Of a stretch of 64,000 nt of DNA, positions 47,450 through 61,439 are shown one piece after another. The notes beneath the pieces were generated by a model. That model was not told the origin of the DNA. It saw nothing but the letters and a program-made list of their open reading frames with translations, and did no database searches. Within the stretch, counting starts at the first letter, position 1. Every line of letters starts with the position of its first letter. The stretch is taken from positions 32,445,738 through 32,509,737 of the forward strand of contig NC_133172.1 in assembly GCF_040802235.1 (NCBI RefSeq), written 5' to 3'. The position numbers and the translations under genes are program-made. The stretch is from Manis javanica. Its lineage: Eukaryota > Chordata > Mammalia > Pholidota > Manidae.

Positions 47450-48300
47450 GCATGGGAGGTGGAGCCGGGAGCAGCACAGCGCCCTGCCCCGGCTCCGATG
47501 TCAGCCAATGGTGATGCAGCAGCAACAGTTTTTCGTCCAATCAACCAGAGCTCCCCGCACTCCATACTCGCATCTCCTCTCCTCCCCTCTGCTTTCCCTT
47601 TGGCTCGACCGAGCTTGACAGAGCGGAAAGTCCCTTCAGCTCGCTCCAGGCCGGCAGCCATTGGAGGAAGATCTGTCACAGGGATGCCCAATCAGAGCGC
47701 ACTCAGGAACGCAGAGCAGGCTGCGATTGGTTAGCGCAGCGGTTGTCCGCTCGCCCCCGCTCCTCCCTCAGCGCACTGGGCGTTTCGGAGGCGGGGCAGG
47801 TGGGGGCGGGCCCAGGTAGCAGGTTCGGCTGCGCCGGGGCAGCGCGTCGGAGGTAAATATTAGGGCGGTGGGTGTGGGGCGCTGGGGCTGGTCCAGGACG
47901 CCTGCTAGAGAGGCTGGGGAGAGGGTGACGCCCCGCCGCCGGAGGTGAGTGCGGAGCTGGCGGCCGAGTTGGAGAGCGGCGGGCGGCCCGGTCCCCTCGG
48001 GGCCCCCTCCCTGGCCTCAGGGCGCCTCCAGTCACCGCGGCCATCGGGCCCTCTGCGCCGGCCCGTTAGATACCCCGGCCCGGAGCCGGCCAGGCCGGCG
48101 GGGTGCTGAGCCTGCTGACGTCAGCCCGGGCTTCCCCATCCCCGGGACTTCCCCACCCCCCGGGCTTCCTGAGAGAGCTCCCGAGTCGTGCAACCGTGGT
48201 GGCCGCCGCCGGGACCTCTGGAGAAGAAAGGACCTGGGGTGGGAGCAGCGCAGGAAACCCTCTTTCCCTGTTACCCGCCAATTACAGATGGGGAAACCGA
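47450..48300 (+). promoter_or_regulatory. CYLD CpG-island promoter with CCAAT array
   Basis: A CpG-rich island directly upstream of CYLD on the same strand. It lacks an obvious TATA box. Five CCAAT/ATTGG boxes lie at 47,505-47,509 (+), 47,537-47,541 (+), 47,660-47,664 (-), 47,688-47,692 (+) and 47,726-47,730 (-). GC boxes follow at about 47,789-47,812. A consensus CRE palindrome TGACGTCA lies at 48,116-48,123. This layout fits a housekeeping-type promoter bound by NF-Y and Sp factors. Binding is inferred from motif match only. Confidence 0.85.
47830..47944 (+). other. CYLD: Putative CYLD non-coding exon 1
   Basis: The end is placed at a strong donor, GTGAGT at 47,945, inside the CpG island. 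The 5' end is a guess downstream of the CCAAT/GC boxes; no initiator was identified. CYLD in other mammals starts with non-coding exons in a CpG island, which supports the call. Confidence 0.5.
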
Positions 48301-48484
48301 GGCAAGGGCTCTTGGCCGGCTCCCGACGGCCCCTGTTGGAATGGAGAGCTCCGGGCTGTGACATTTCACTTCTGTACTGTGGGGGCATATTGATTGATGG
48401 GTTTTGGGGGACTTGTGGCTCCCATCCAGGAAAAGCAGTCAAGGTTCTGGCCTCGTTAATTGCGTGTTCTGCTTTTTCTTTCAG

Positions 48485-48558
48485 TTTCCCCCTTTCCAGG
48501 GGATGGTTTTACACAACCGGGAGTTCTTTAGTTGAAAGGCGCGTTCTGTTGAAGCAAG
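48485..48558 (+). other. CYLD: Putative CYLD non-coding exon 2
   Basis: A strong pyrimidine tract and AG (ctttttctttcag, ending 48,484) is followed 74 bases later by a donor-like 'aag|gtattc'. Its position 0.5 kb after exon 1 is plausible for a second 5' UTR exon. Without transcript data it remains a candidate. Confidence 0.4.
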
Positions 48559-51014
48559 GTATTCTTTCTGTTTTTCTTTATTCTCACATTAACGTCAGTA
48601 GGGAAATCACGAAGTCTTGACGAAGGTCGTGTTCTTGAATTTGGTTCTCAGCTGGGTCAGCTGCCCATTATTCATGTATTTGGCATCTTTTCTGTTCTAG
48701 CCCATGACATTTGCATGTTGTCATCTTTCAGTCACCAAGTCTTTTGATCTTTCAGCCCCCATAACCCTGCCTCCTTCCTCTCCCCATTCTGCCTGGAAGT
48801 TTTATCCTTAGCTCAGCTAAAGAGCATTCGCTGCCTTGCTTTTGAATTCACTGGTAATAGGGACCTTAATAAGATTGTTCCTTTTGCAGTCTTTGGTTCC
48901 TGGAGAAAAACCCAGGCCCTGAGGGAGGATGTTCATTCAAGTGTTGGTTTTCTGCACACCCCCGCATGCCCCAAGTAGACTGAAAGGACCTAAGAATTTA
49001 GCTTGTCAGTTCCCCAGTGGGTAGTAGGTGGAAATGAACTAGAACAGTATTAGGAGAAAATTATTTGTTGGAAATTCTTGTGGAAGTTCATGTACTGTGA
49101 ATGTTGCTAACATGCAGAACATTCTCTAATAAAATTCTGCATAATTTTATAGTATTTGATGAAAGCTTCCCTTGGATGGTTAACTTTTGCAAAAAGCTGG
49201 TAACACCCGGGCATTTGTTACATAAAACAATAAACATTCAGCAGCAATGATTATTATGGTCTGGCATGCCTAAGTTGTGATTTTGTTTGATTTACAGAAA
49301 AGAAGAGAGGAGTAATTATATTAGTAGTTGATTTATTAGTCTTTTGTTCCTGATTTTCACACTATAATCTTAAATTTGTTGAGGTATTTCATTGGTTATA
49401 CAGAATGTATAGGCATCAGACATGTTGGGAAGATCTAGGAAGCGGGTTTGAAATGAACCTCAAAGCAACTTGTTTTTGTAACTGAAAATTTTCTTGTTTC
49501 TTGTTACATGTATAACAGTGAAGTGTGAAAATTGCCCTTGACTTCATTTACTAAGAGAATTAGTATAGTTTTAAATAAAAATCACTATACATTCCCAACT
49601 CCTGAGTCTTTTTCTTTTCTTTTTTCCTTCTTTTAATCTGGAAGACTATTTTAATCATACAAACAATTAGGAGGAGGAAATGGAATTTTGACTTTCACCG
49701 TCACCACCTGAGTTAACTGTCATTCATTAAATTGTCTTGTACTGAATGCCTACCATACATTGGCACTGGTTTGGCACTGAAAATAAAAAGATGAAGGACT
49801 TGGGGAATTCACAGTTTGGAAGTGTAGTGGCCAGGCTTAACTGGTGAAACTACGGTGATCTTGTTCTTCTGACATGAATACGCACATGGGGGAGCCAGAC
49901 TTTTTTTTGACCTTACAAATCCTTCAGGTTTTAGGATCTAAATACTTGTGTACTTGGGTAACAAATTAATCTATGAGGAAAATTAAAACTGTCTTTTTTT
50001 CTAGTCATTGAATCTCTGCATTTCTATTCTTTAGCTGTTTAGGAATATAGCAACTTGTTTTTTTAGTGAGAGAGAGTCTTTCTTAAAATGGTAATTATTC
50101 TAGTTTTCTAGAAGCGACTAGAAAAAGTCCAGTGTGTTTTCTTTCTTTGGTATTAACTTTCACCTCCTACCTGTTTGCTGTTTGTAATTAGGGGCAGTAT
50201 TTTAGCATTGTAACTTTTTTTTCTGATTTAGATAGCCTCCTTTGGTTTTGGGAACATCTCAGGGGATGCAAAACGTTTGTGAATTAGAAGTCTGTTTTCT
50301 TTAGTGAGGTTCCGTAACTAGTATAACCTGATATCTTGAGAATCAAAATGACTTTGTATCTTCTAGAGAGGTTAACCATTGTCAATTTTATGTAGCTAAT
50401 GCTGTTCATTTTTACTCCGTATTATCTTTCAGAACATGGTAATTCTGATTTTTAATGTTTTCATACAAAACTTATTTTTTGATCATTTTTTCATTGCATT
50501 GATAGGGAAACCAATAGATCTTTGTGTCTTCCAACTCTCCTCTTGGTTACATGACTTTAATACAATTAAATTATCTTTTACTCAGAATCCAGATCATCAA
50601 AAAGCTCAATAGCTAGCTATATTTTCATATCTTTGTGACCCTGAACAGTTCCCTTATCTCGAGTGTTGTTAAAAGAGAAGCCTTTTGTTCAGTATAGTTT
50701 TAGGGTTAAATATATTATTATATCCAACACTTTGGTAATCTTTATTTAGTATTTACAGTAATTATTAGGATATTCATAGTCATTCAGTTTTCCAGCCTGA
50801 AATAAGTACCGTGGTGTTTAGATGAATCATTTGTGATATATTCACACAAAGTGAAGTACACTTATTAGAGGCAATTTTTAACAATTAGACCTGAAGTTGT
50901 TAAGAGAACACAAATGAGGGCAGTCATCATATCTTAAATCTTCTATATTTTTTGGTGTCTAACACTGCTGACTTCATAAATCTACGAAACAGTAAAAAAC
51001 TTTGATTGATGAAG

Positions 51015-51598
51015 TGTTGTGCCCCATTTCCTTGAGTCCCCCATGTGGAGTCGCAGTCACCAGGCTCAGTCGCGAGATGCAAGAGCAAAACAGGTCTTTA
51101 CTGCTAGTTCGAACTAGGGTCTCAGTGGCCCGTCAGAACACAGGACTGGGTCTGAGACCCTGAATAAAGTTCCCTTTTTGCTTTTATACTGTAGCAAGAA
51201 ACAGGTAGGGGCTTTCCAAGGGGGGTGGTTTATTGTGACCTTTGCTGATTGGCTGAGGAGGGTCAGGGTCTTGTTGCACAGGTTGCTGGGCATGGTTTTT
51301 GCGGGAATGGGCGTGGCTTGAGTGGGAAACTTCTTACTCAAGATGGAGGACACAGAACAAAATGGAGGCGGTCCCGTTGGCTAGGGGTCATGTAGGGGAC
51401 ATAGTTATTCAAGATGAAAGACACAAAATGGAGGCAGGGTTCATGTAGGGGTCATAGTTATTCAAGATGGAGGACACAAAATGGAGGCAGAGTTCATGTG
51501 GAGGACATAGTTATTCAAGATGGAGGACACAAAATGGAGGCAGTTAGGCTTACAAAATGGAGTAAGTTAGGTCAAGCTAACCTTCCAGGGGTCCCACA
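51015..51598 (-). mobile_element. Solo LTR, ERV1-type, minus strand
   Basis: Read on the minus strand the element starts TGTGGGACCC and ends GGGGCACAACA, the TG...CA rule. It is flanked by the same four bases, GAAG (51,011-51,014 and 51,599-51,602). A 4-bp duplication is typical of gammaretrovirus-like ERV1. A TATAAAAG box lies at 51,181-51,188 on the minus strand, with promoter-to-R-like sequence after it. No internal viral sequence, primer-binding site or reading frame remains, so this is a recombination-derived solo LTR inside a CYLD intron. Three 53-bp tandem units sit in its U3. Confidence 0.85.
51388..51542. repeat. Three 53-bp tandem repeats in LTR U3
   Basis: The block 'atagttattcaagatg' starts at 51,401, 51,454 and 51,507, an exact 53-base period. 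Each unit contains 'acacaaaatggaggcag'. A diverged partial unit precedes them near 51,345. Such U3 duplications often act as LTR enhancers (family knowledge; function here is not shown). Confidence 0.9.
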
Positions 51599-54500
51599 GA
51601 AGAACTCATTGACAATGTGATTAAAATTTTTCCCATGTAGTCTGCAGTTAGTTTTTATTGCTTGAGGTTCTTAACACTTAATCTAACTGTTGTGCATCTC
51701 TGAGTGAAAGAGGAATGTTGGTATTATATTCACTTCTACAGTGGAAGGAAAGTCTTTTTTAACATATTTCTGCTCTAATGCCAGTATATTGGGGTGTTAA
51801 TGATCATTACATTTGTTGTCTTGTATACTTCTAGACTAGAGCCATGAAATTCCCCATTCAACTTTCTCTAAGTATCAGTTGCAATGAAGAGAATCAATTT
51901 TTAATGTGATAGTTCCAAGCCTTTCTTTCTTAATGTGTTCTTTCTAAAAGAGGACAGACCATATCCTTTTTATTTTTGGATAATGCTTTTTACATATTTT
52001 ATAACTTTTGCTTTGTCCATTCTGGTTGTCTGACATGACCCATCCTGTTGTTGAGTTCAGCTCATGCCCACTTGGGCTAATACAAATTAGAGAAAGGTTA
52101 CTGTTCCTTGTGAAGTTCACTGTAAAGTGTGGTTCTTGATACCACTGTTGTTAAATTGCCCTCAACCTTTTCATAAACTGAAGTAGTTACATTGAATTTG
52201 TCTGTAGACTATGTCTTCAATGATGCTCAAAGAACACTTTTGTAATCAAATTCATTTAAAATATAGTGTCCTAATACATTATATATAGTAACTTAGTTTT
52301 GTTCTGGTAATATTTCATTAGTACTGGTAGTTTTTATTTTAAAGTGTGACATTAATTGTCAAGCTACAAAACCAATATAATAGAAGTCATTAGCATATAA
52401 TATCATTAAGATTCAAGAAGTTCTTAATTTTAATATTTGAAGGTATAACTTTAGGAATAAAAACAATTTCTTTTCAAAATAGAATTGCTACACTTTAAAA
52501 TAACTTTTGGCCAAAGGTATTTAAATACACTTTAAAGAGAAGAAAACTCACCTTTTTAAAAGTTGTTTCTTCACCTTTTTTCACAAAAAGTTGTCTCAAC
52601 CTCCTGGGAGTAACCAAATAATGCAGTAAAGGTGTGCACTTTACTCCTAAAAGCCTCATTCAGAATTTATGTATTCTTCTTTTTGTTATTGTGTTTTTGT
52701 TTGTTTCTTTAAACACACAAATATATTTCATCACCTGGCTTCTCAGAACCGATTAGAAGCAGTAAGTTGGAAAGTAACAGGCCGTAAAAGGAGTTAAATG
52801 CATGCTGTAGGAAACCATAGAAAATGGCTGATGTGCAAAGGAGAACTATAGACTGTAAATCTATAGAAAGCAGATACAATGTAAAGCCTTTTAACAAGGC
52901 AACAAACACCTTTGCATATTGGGAGTCAGATAATTTATATTCATATTGATAGCTCAATGATCAAGAAAAAGAATAAGGCTATTTCCTTGTTGACATTAAA
53001 AAAAGAATTTTAGTCAGAAATAACAGATACTTCTTTTTGGTACTTAAAAGGAATACAGCCAAATGTTTGGGTTGCTGTTTAGGGAGCCCCCATAAGGGGT
53101 TTTGTATATCGTGCCAAGATAGGGGTTTCCACAGATATCTTATATAAGTGGCAAATACTAATTGATCCTATTGCTGCTGAAGTAGATAGTGCCCTCAAGT
53201 GGAATTAAGACAAACACATTATAAAAAAAAGAAAAAAGAGAGGGAACCACTTTATGCTAGCTCTGCCCCTGCTTTCAGTAGATGTTGCACAGATATTTCA
53301 ATAATGTTTATTTAAAGGGATGCCAAACTCTTTACCCTTTTTTGGGTAGTTTATGTGTGTCATTCAGGCTTTGTAGAAGGACAAACACTTTATCATTAGA
53401 GTGTATCTCATTATCTAACAATGCATTTTAAAGGAAATGTTATTCTATATGTGATTTGCCAGATTATTTAATCATTAGGTGATTAAACTTAAAAATTGGG
53501 TTTTTTAGTTTTAGGAGTATTTATGTTTTAATTCCAAGAATAAAATAAGTATGATAGTGCTATCAACTGCTGCATTTACCCAGAATAATGCAAATAGATA
53601 CCTCTACTGCACAGAAAGATGGAAGAAATACTGTATTTTGAAACTGACTAACCACAGTCATATGACAGAGCATACATAGGAACTATTATCAGCAAGATAA
53701 TTAATTAAAACAATGAATTAAAGTCTTAATTTGAATTAATGAATTTATATAGTTTTTAGCCATCAGTTAAAGTAGGATTGATAAGGCTATTTAAACGGTG
53801 AAAGATTAGTATTCTTGTAAATATTTTAAATGAAAATTTGAAACCGAGAAAGAAACCTTTGTGTATTCCTTTCTAGTATACATAGTTAAAATTGGGGTAT
53901 AAAAACATTATATATTTGATACTATCCTGCAATTATATTTCCTTGTAACGTAGTCTTGTGTTTTAAAAATATCTTTAATCATATTTAAATGTCTGATATT
54001 TGAGATTGTGAGAAATTAAATGACAGCTATGATGAATATGATTAATATTTCCCTATCTAAGGACATAATGTAGAAGATTAGGGAGATGAAACTGAGTCAG
54101 GTAAAATTTCCATCATCAAAATATGGCACACTGATAAATGAATTGTGGTTAAAGTTTCAGAATGTGATTTTATATTTTTATTGACAAAAGATGTTTAATA
54201 TAATTATAATGGATAATTTTTTAAACTGTGTGTACAGAAATAATAGCCTTTTTGATTTATGTGTGTTTGCCTAAGTATAGCATCTTACCCATTTAAGTTA
54301 GGCAGGATTTATTAAAAGTGATACTTTTTAAAGTTTAAAAATGTCAGAATGTATATATAAAGTTATCTGTTACAGAATTTGATTTTATAAATTTTCAGTG
54401 CATCTAAGGCAGGAACATACATCATTGTATTGTCTTTTAGGATACATTAGAGTTGTTTCTCCTTAATTAAATATGCAAAGTTACAGTAGGTATAAGTATT

Positions 54501-54677
54501 ATATATCTTTTAACCTTTCTAGATATTTGTGGAAATACTTCATTTGTGTGCATGTTTTTACTAATTGAATGAGATTTTGAAAAATCTTTATAACCTTAAT
54601 TTTAGCTCTTGTAGAATAAAGTGTAAAGTTTCTTTCTGCTTGTCCTCCAGGCATTTTGACTTGCTGTCTTTTTACAG

Positions 54678-56472
<1,795 letters not shown>

Positions 56473-56775
56473 GAAGAAGGTCGTGGCCAAGGTTTCACTG
56501 ATGGAATATATCAAGGGAAACAACTTTTCCAGTGTGATGAAGATTGTGGAGTATTTGTTGCGTTGGACAAGCTAGAAATCATAGAAGATGATGACAATGG
56601 ACTGGAAAGTGATTATGCAGGTCCAGGGGACACAATGCAGGCTGAACTTCCACCTCTGGAAATAAACTCCAGAGTTTCTTTGAAGCTTGGAGAAACTATA
56701 GAATCTGGAACAGTCATATTCTGTGATGTTTTGCCAGGAAAAGAAAGCTTAGGATATTTTGTTGGTGTGGACATG
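56473..56775 (+). CDS. CYLD: CYLD coding exon B (residues 169-269)
   Basis: The exon is 303 bases (101 codons, phase 0 at both ends), with acceptor 'aaaactag' and donor GTAAGA at 56,776. It completes CAP-Gly 1 ([37 protein letters not shown]), then an acidic linker ([16 protein letters not shown]), then the first half of CAP-Gly 2 ([38 protein letters not shown]). In the family, CAP-Gly 1 and 2 take part in microtubule binding and CAP-Gly 3 binds NEMO. No lesion is seen. Confidence 0.97.
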
Positions 56776-58979
56776 GTAAGAAACTTTTGGAATATATTAT
56801 TTTTGTGAATGTAGACCAATTTAGGTACAAATTAAATACTTTGAATATTTAAAATGGACTAGTTGGGAGTAATTTAAGACCATGTTTTAATTTATCTCTG
56901 GTAAAGGAGCATTGATACGGGACAGGAGTCTAGATACAGAATTACATTTACTTGTTTTTCTAGTTTGAGTAAAATGGAATAGTGTTTTCAATCTTTAAAT
57001 TTGCCATATGATAGCAGACCAACAGAAAATAAAAATACTCAAATATATTACATGATGTCTTATTTTTCTTTATTTTGAAAAGGTTTTTGTTTTCTTGTAA
57101 TCTGTTTCTCTTTTTGTAGTATTTTGCTATTTGATTTTAATGAGTAGTATAAAAATCACTTATGAGAAATACCTGAATAGAGGAAAAGCCATTGCTTTAG
57201 AGGAAAAGAGAATATTTTTGTAGGATGTAACTCACTCAAAATTTTATTTTATTTTTATTTATATTACATATAAAATATATGTAATAAAATTTACCACCTT
57301 AACCACTTTTAAGTTTACAGTTCTGTGGCATTAAGTACATTCAGTGTGTACAATCTTTACCCCTTACCCAGAACTTCTTCATCATCCCAAACTGAAACTC
57401 TGTACCTATTAAACACTAACTCCCTGTTCCTCACGCCCCTCAGCCAGTGTTCTACTGGTAATCTGTATTCTACTTGCTGTCTCTGTGAATTTGTATTTTC
57501 TAGGTACCTCATATAAGTGGAATATTTGTTCTTATTTATTCTTTTGTTTGTGTCACTCATTTTTATGTTACCTTACAATCATATTTATTAATAATGGGTA
57601 TATCCCAATATGGAAAGTTGAATGATACCTGTGGTTTTAAAAGGAGGAGAAGAAAAAGGCTGGTAACATTTTTTATTGTAGAGCGAAAATATGGACAAGA
57701 ATTTGTTGGATATAAAGAAGCTATTAATACAGAACTATTAAACACTAAAATGAATTAGGAGAGTGTGTGAGTAATAGACTCCTGTACTCACAATGTTTTT
57801 AGTGATTATTTTTATCTATTTGGGTATACTTTTCAGTAGGATGTTGAATGTTCTAGCATAAATTTCTCTTATCTTTGCTTGGAAATTCTATTTGATACGC
57901 ATTAGTTAGACAAACACTACTATGTTAAGACATTTACTGAATATTTGCCATGTGAATAGTTAGAGCTGGATTAAAACATACGGGTTCTTCAGGATAGCTA
58001 ATATTAAAGCTTACCTTTAAAACATTATTCTTTAAATATTCAGTATTTACATAGAGGAGAGATTATGCGCTGAGTGGAGGAAGGTTGGAGAACAAGGGTC
58101 ACTGATTATTAGGTTAGTTTCCCTTTGCTTAAGATTATTGGTTTAAGCCATTAGGCCTTCCCCTCCAACTTGGCAGTCTGGAGATCATCTTGTTTACTGG
58201 GACAGACTTCCTAGAGGTTTGCACCCCCAGTTTCTCTCCCTGACCTTGTCTATCTCCAGCTGGCTGTGCACGCATTCATTCAAAACCCCTTCAGTGCATT
58301 CTATGAAGGGAAAGTTCTGGCAAATGCAGTATTCTTCATCTTCTATTTCCAGTGACATTCGGCACTTTGTATGCATGGTGCTCAGGGCAGTCATCTGACT
58401 GCCTATTTCTTATCCAGCTTCATGAACAGCATTGTATTCGTTGGTGCTATATGGAAATATATGATAATTAAATATAAAAATCTCCATTTTGGAGAGAATT
58501 CTTGCATACTTGTAAAATGACAAAGAACAAGCAAGGGAAAAGAATTTATGTGGACCGAAAGTTCAAGTTGAGGATTTAACTGCTTAGGGAGTGCAGAAGT
58601 GAGGAGAACAAGCTAGGGTTAGGGGCAGATTTCTGGGTGAAACATATTGTGTATCAGGTGGTTATTTATATATAGACTAGTGTTTATTGTCCAGTAAAGT
58701 ACAACAAATACTTTTGATTCCTTGCTCATTTATGGGTTTACTATGGCTTGATTATTCTTAGACCTCATTTTTCCAAAAACAAAACAAAACAAAAATAGAC
58801 AAAAACAAAAAGGCTTATTACTGTGGTAATTATTCCTGATATGTTCTCTCTTTTTTTAGGAAAAATAGTTAAAATTTACCAACGTAAAATGTTTTGGAAG
58901 ACCCTTTTATGGTACAGACTTTCATATTTATGTTTTATTGAGGAGGGTTTTAAAGTTTATTTTATTACTTAATTTCTAG
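56776..58979 (+). other. CYLD intron between coding exons B and C
   Basis: About 2.2 kb, AT-rich. It holds an old L1 piece (57,240-57,560) and an AAAAC-rich patch (about 58,775-58,812). Confidence 0.6.
57240..57560 (-). repeat. Old L1 fragment, minus strand
   Basis: The 'aatttaccaccttaaccact', 'gtggcattaagtacattcag', 'cccaaactgaaactctgta' and 'ctaggtacctcatataagtg' blocks are the reverse of an L1 3' region. The same region recurs at 62,785-63,060. Confidence 0.75.
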
Positions 58980-59085
58980 GATAATGCTATTGGCAACTGG
59001 GATGGAAGATTTGATGGGGTACAGCTTTGTAGTTTTGCAAGTGTTGAAAGTACAATTCTCTTGCATATCAATGATATCATCCCAG
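58980..59085 (+). CDS. CYLD: CYLD coding exon C (residues 270-304, plus one base)
   Basis: The acceptor is 'aatttctag' and the donor GTATGT at 59,086. It encodes [35 protein letters not shown] plus the first base of an Ala codon. It finishes CAP-Gly 2, including the conserved GNWDGRFDG motif that forms the groove of the CAP-Gly fold. The change NP to NA at residues 271-272 relative to human is conservative. The next exon lies outside the window, so CAP-Gly 3 and the USP/B-box domain are not visible. Confidence 0.96.
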
Positions 59086-59759
59086 GTATGTTTTCCTTGT
59101 GTTTCATATATTAATAAGGCAGAGTTTCTTGGATGTATTTTGTTATGAGAATTAAATATAAGCCTCAAGATGCATTTTTGGAATTTTTATATTATGGGAT
59201 GTTAAAGATATTATGGAACATGCTTTCTTACCCCCAAATGAAAACCATTTTTATTTCCCGAAGTGTGTGAGCATGGAGTGGCATTTATAAATTAGCATTC
59301 ACTTTTTTCATCACCTGTTTATTCTAAGTGGGGGGAAAAATCCTTTCTTCTAATTAGAAGGTCAGAAAATGTAATAAAATACCATCTGTTTGAGTGAGAG
59401 CCTGGTTTAAATTAGAAGCCTTTACATAGAAGTTAGACATTTAATGTAACCTACTATGTTACCGAGAGGATTCTTGCTGGATGCCCTGCATAATTTTTGA
59501 GACGGCCTAATTGATTAGGTTTCATGACCCTGCAGTCAGAAGCAGATCACTCAACTTTCCATCTTCAAAAAAACCTTAAGCAACCTTTTATTTTACCTCA
59601 GACAAGCAGCACCTAATGTCTCTTGTCAACTAATTGATAGCCTCCTATTGATAGCGATACCAACAGCACCTTTTCCTGCTCTTACTAGAATTCCAGTTGG
59701 AGGCTAGTCAATTGATAACATGTTAATCATGAAACTGACAGAAGCAATCAGAGGTGGTG

Positions 59760-60025
59760 ATTTTTATTGAGCACTAATTACACAGCTATGAATGAAGTGT
59801 TGGAAAGCCTGTATTCGATAGTCAAAAATGCACACATCCCTGAATTAGATGACTTGTCCTTTTTTAGTTTCTTGAAAAACCTATAAGGTAGGTCTTAATT
59901 ATCCCCATTTTGCTGATAAAAGAAATCTGGGGCTTAGATAAGGCTAAGATTGACTAGGATCAAGTAAGTGATAGAGCCAGATTTCAAATCCAGACCTAAT
60001 GTACAAAGCCCTGCTCATTTCAGTG
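59760..60025 (-). repeat. MIR-type fragment, minus
   Basis: Reverse MIR order: 'tattgagcactaattacaca', 'attatccccattttgctgat', 'aagtgatagagccagatttc' and 'aaatccagacctaatg'. Confidence 0.65.
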
Positions 60026-60829
60026 CCTCCTTACCCCAGATCTTGTGTGTATACTTAGAATGCGAAGACCTGCATAGAAAAATATAATTCTCAGCCTCAC
60101 ATGTATGCTTGGGAATATTGTTTCCATGGAGATGTGCTTTGTCTTGAATTCTATAAAAGCTGAATTTTGCTGTAGCAAGGATCACAACTAAACAAATGTA
60201 TTATTAATTATTTATTAAATTTTTTGCTTCTAGTGTTTTCCTTTATTGCTAATTCTGACACACACCAGTTTTGAGTTCTCTGCAGGTCATTTTGAGTCCT
60301 CAGTTTCTTCTTTTGTTAAACTGAAGGGCCTAATACTGGATGATTCTTAAGATTCCTTTTAGCCTGCAGTGTTTGCCCTTCATGTTTCCCTGTTGACTTG
60401 GCAAGTAATTAAAGGCTTGTTTTGCTGAGTTAGGAAATGTTTTCTACTTTAGCTTTTAGCTTTACTGAAGAGTACATTAATTTAGTTGGAGGTATGGGAT
60501 TCAAATAATAGCTTTATTTCAGTTTTGTTTGTAAAAGTCTGACATACTTTGCTTTTCTTGACTTCTTTAAAATTAACTTTTAATTTTTTGCAAATCAGAT
60601 TCCTAGCTATTTCTTTGCTTCCTTTTAGAAACAAACAGTTCACATTCAGGGAAAAGCAGACATGCTTGATATTTTATCTAGTAATATTTAATTTACCTTT
60701 TTATCCCAGTTTATGGAAATAACACCATTTATGAATTTAAAAATCAAAATACTTTTAATATTTTAATAAATGCATATTAAAAAAGTAATTTTGTGAAAAT
60801 TCATTCCTTCATTCAAATATTATTAAGCC

Positions 60830-61420
60830 CTTACTTAGGCTTCTTTTTGGTAGTGAGGATACAGTAGGAAGCAAAACATAAAAAAACTCTTCCCACATGG
60901 GCCTTTTATTCTAGTGAATGGACACAGACAGTAAATAAGTAGAATATATGGTCAATTAGATGGTCATTAGATGGAGAATGATAAGGTAAGGGGGAAAGGG
61001 GGCTCTAGGTTGAGGGTTGGGATTTTTAATTTTATATAGAGTAGTCCTAGTGAGCCTTTCTAATGCAGTGACATATGAGCTCTTGACAGGAAGGAGCCAT
61101 GTGGATTCTGAGGGAGAGCCTGAGGCTGCAGCTAATTTGGCCAGTTTGAGAAATAGGAACATTCACTGTGGCTGGAGCAGGTTGAGTGAGAGTGATAGGA
61201 CAGAAAGTAGGAGCTGGAATAGGCAGGGCCAAGTGGGCTGGTGTGTGGATTCTTGGCTTTATTCTGGGGGTGAAGGGAGCTAAGGACAACTTACCCTAAC
61301 TTATGTTTTCACTGATCACTCTGACCGCATGTTAGGGGCAGAAACAAGGAAACCAGGAATAAGACTGTTGAAATTATCCATGTGAGAGGTGATAGTGGCT
61401 TGGATTGGGGTAGTGTATAA
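60830..61420 (-). repeat. L2 LINE fragment, minus strand
   Basis: L2 minus blocks: 'ttatta agcccttacttagg'-type start, 'gggccttttattctagtgaa', 'gacacagacagtaaataagt', 'tgtggctggagcaggttgag' and 'ccatgtgagaggtgatagtg'. Confidence 0.7.
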
Positions 61421-61439
61421 CACACTGTTTAATTTAGTC

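Larger units (their letters stand above)
48559..54677 (+). other. CYLD 5' intron, AT-rich
   Basis: About 6 kb before the first coding exon. The composition drops sharply to AT-rich after the CpG island. Apart from the solo LTR (51,015-51,598) I recognise no exon or repeat with confidence; another small non-coding exon could be hidden here. Confidence 0.6.

Noticed and set aside
47949-48620. 223-codon open frame across the CYLD CpG island
   Set aside because: It crosses a strong donor region and a putative acceptor, has GC-driven composition, and resembles no known protein.
51388-51542. CRISPR-like regular array
   Set aside because: Units are contiguous tandem repeats inside an LTR of a mammalian genome, with no unique spacers.
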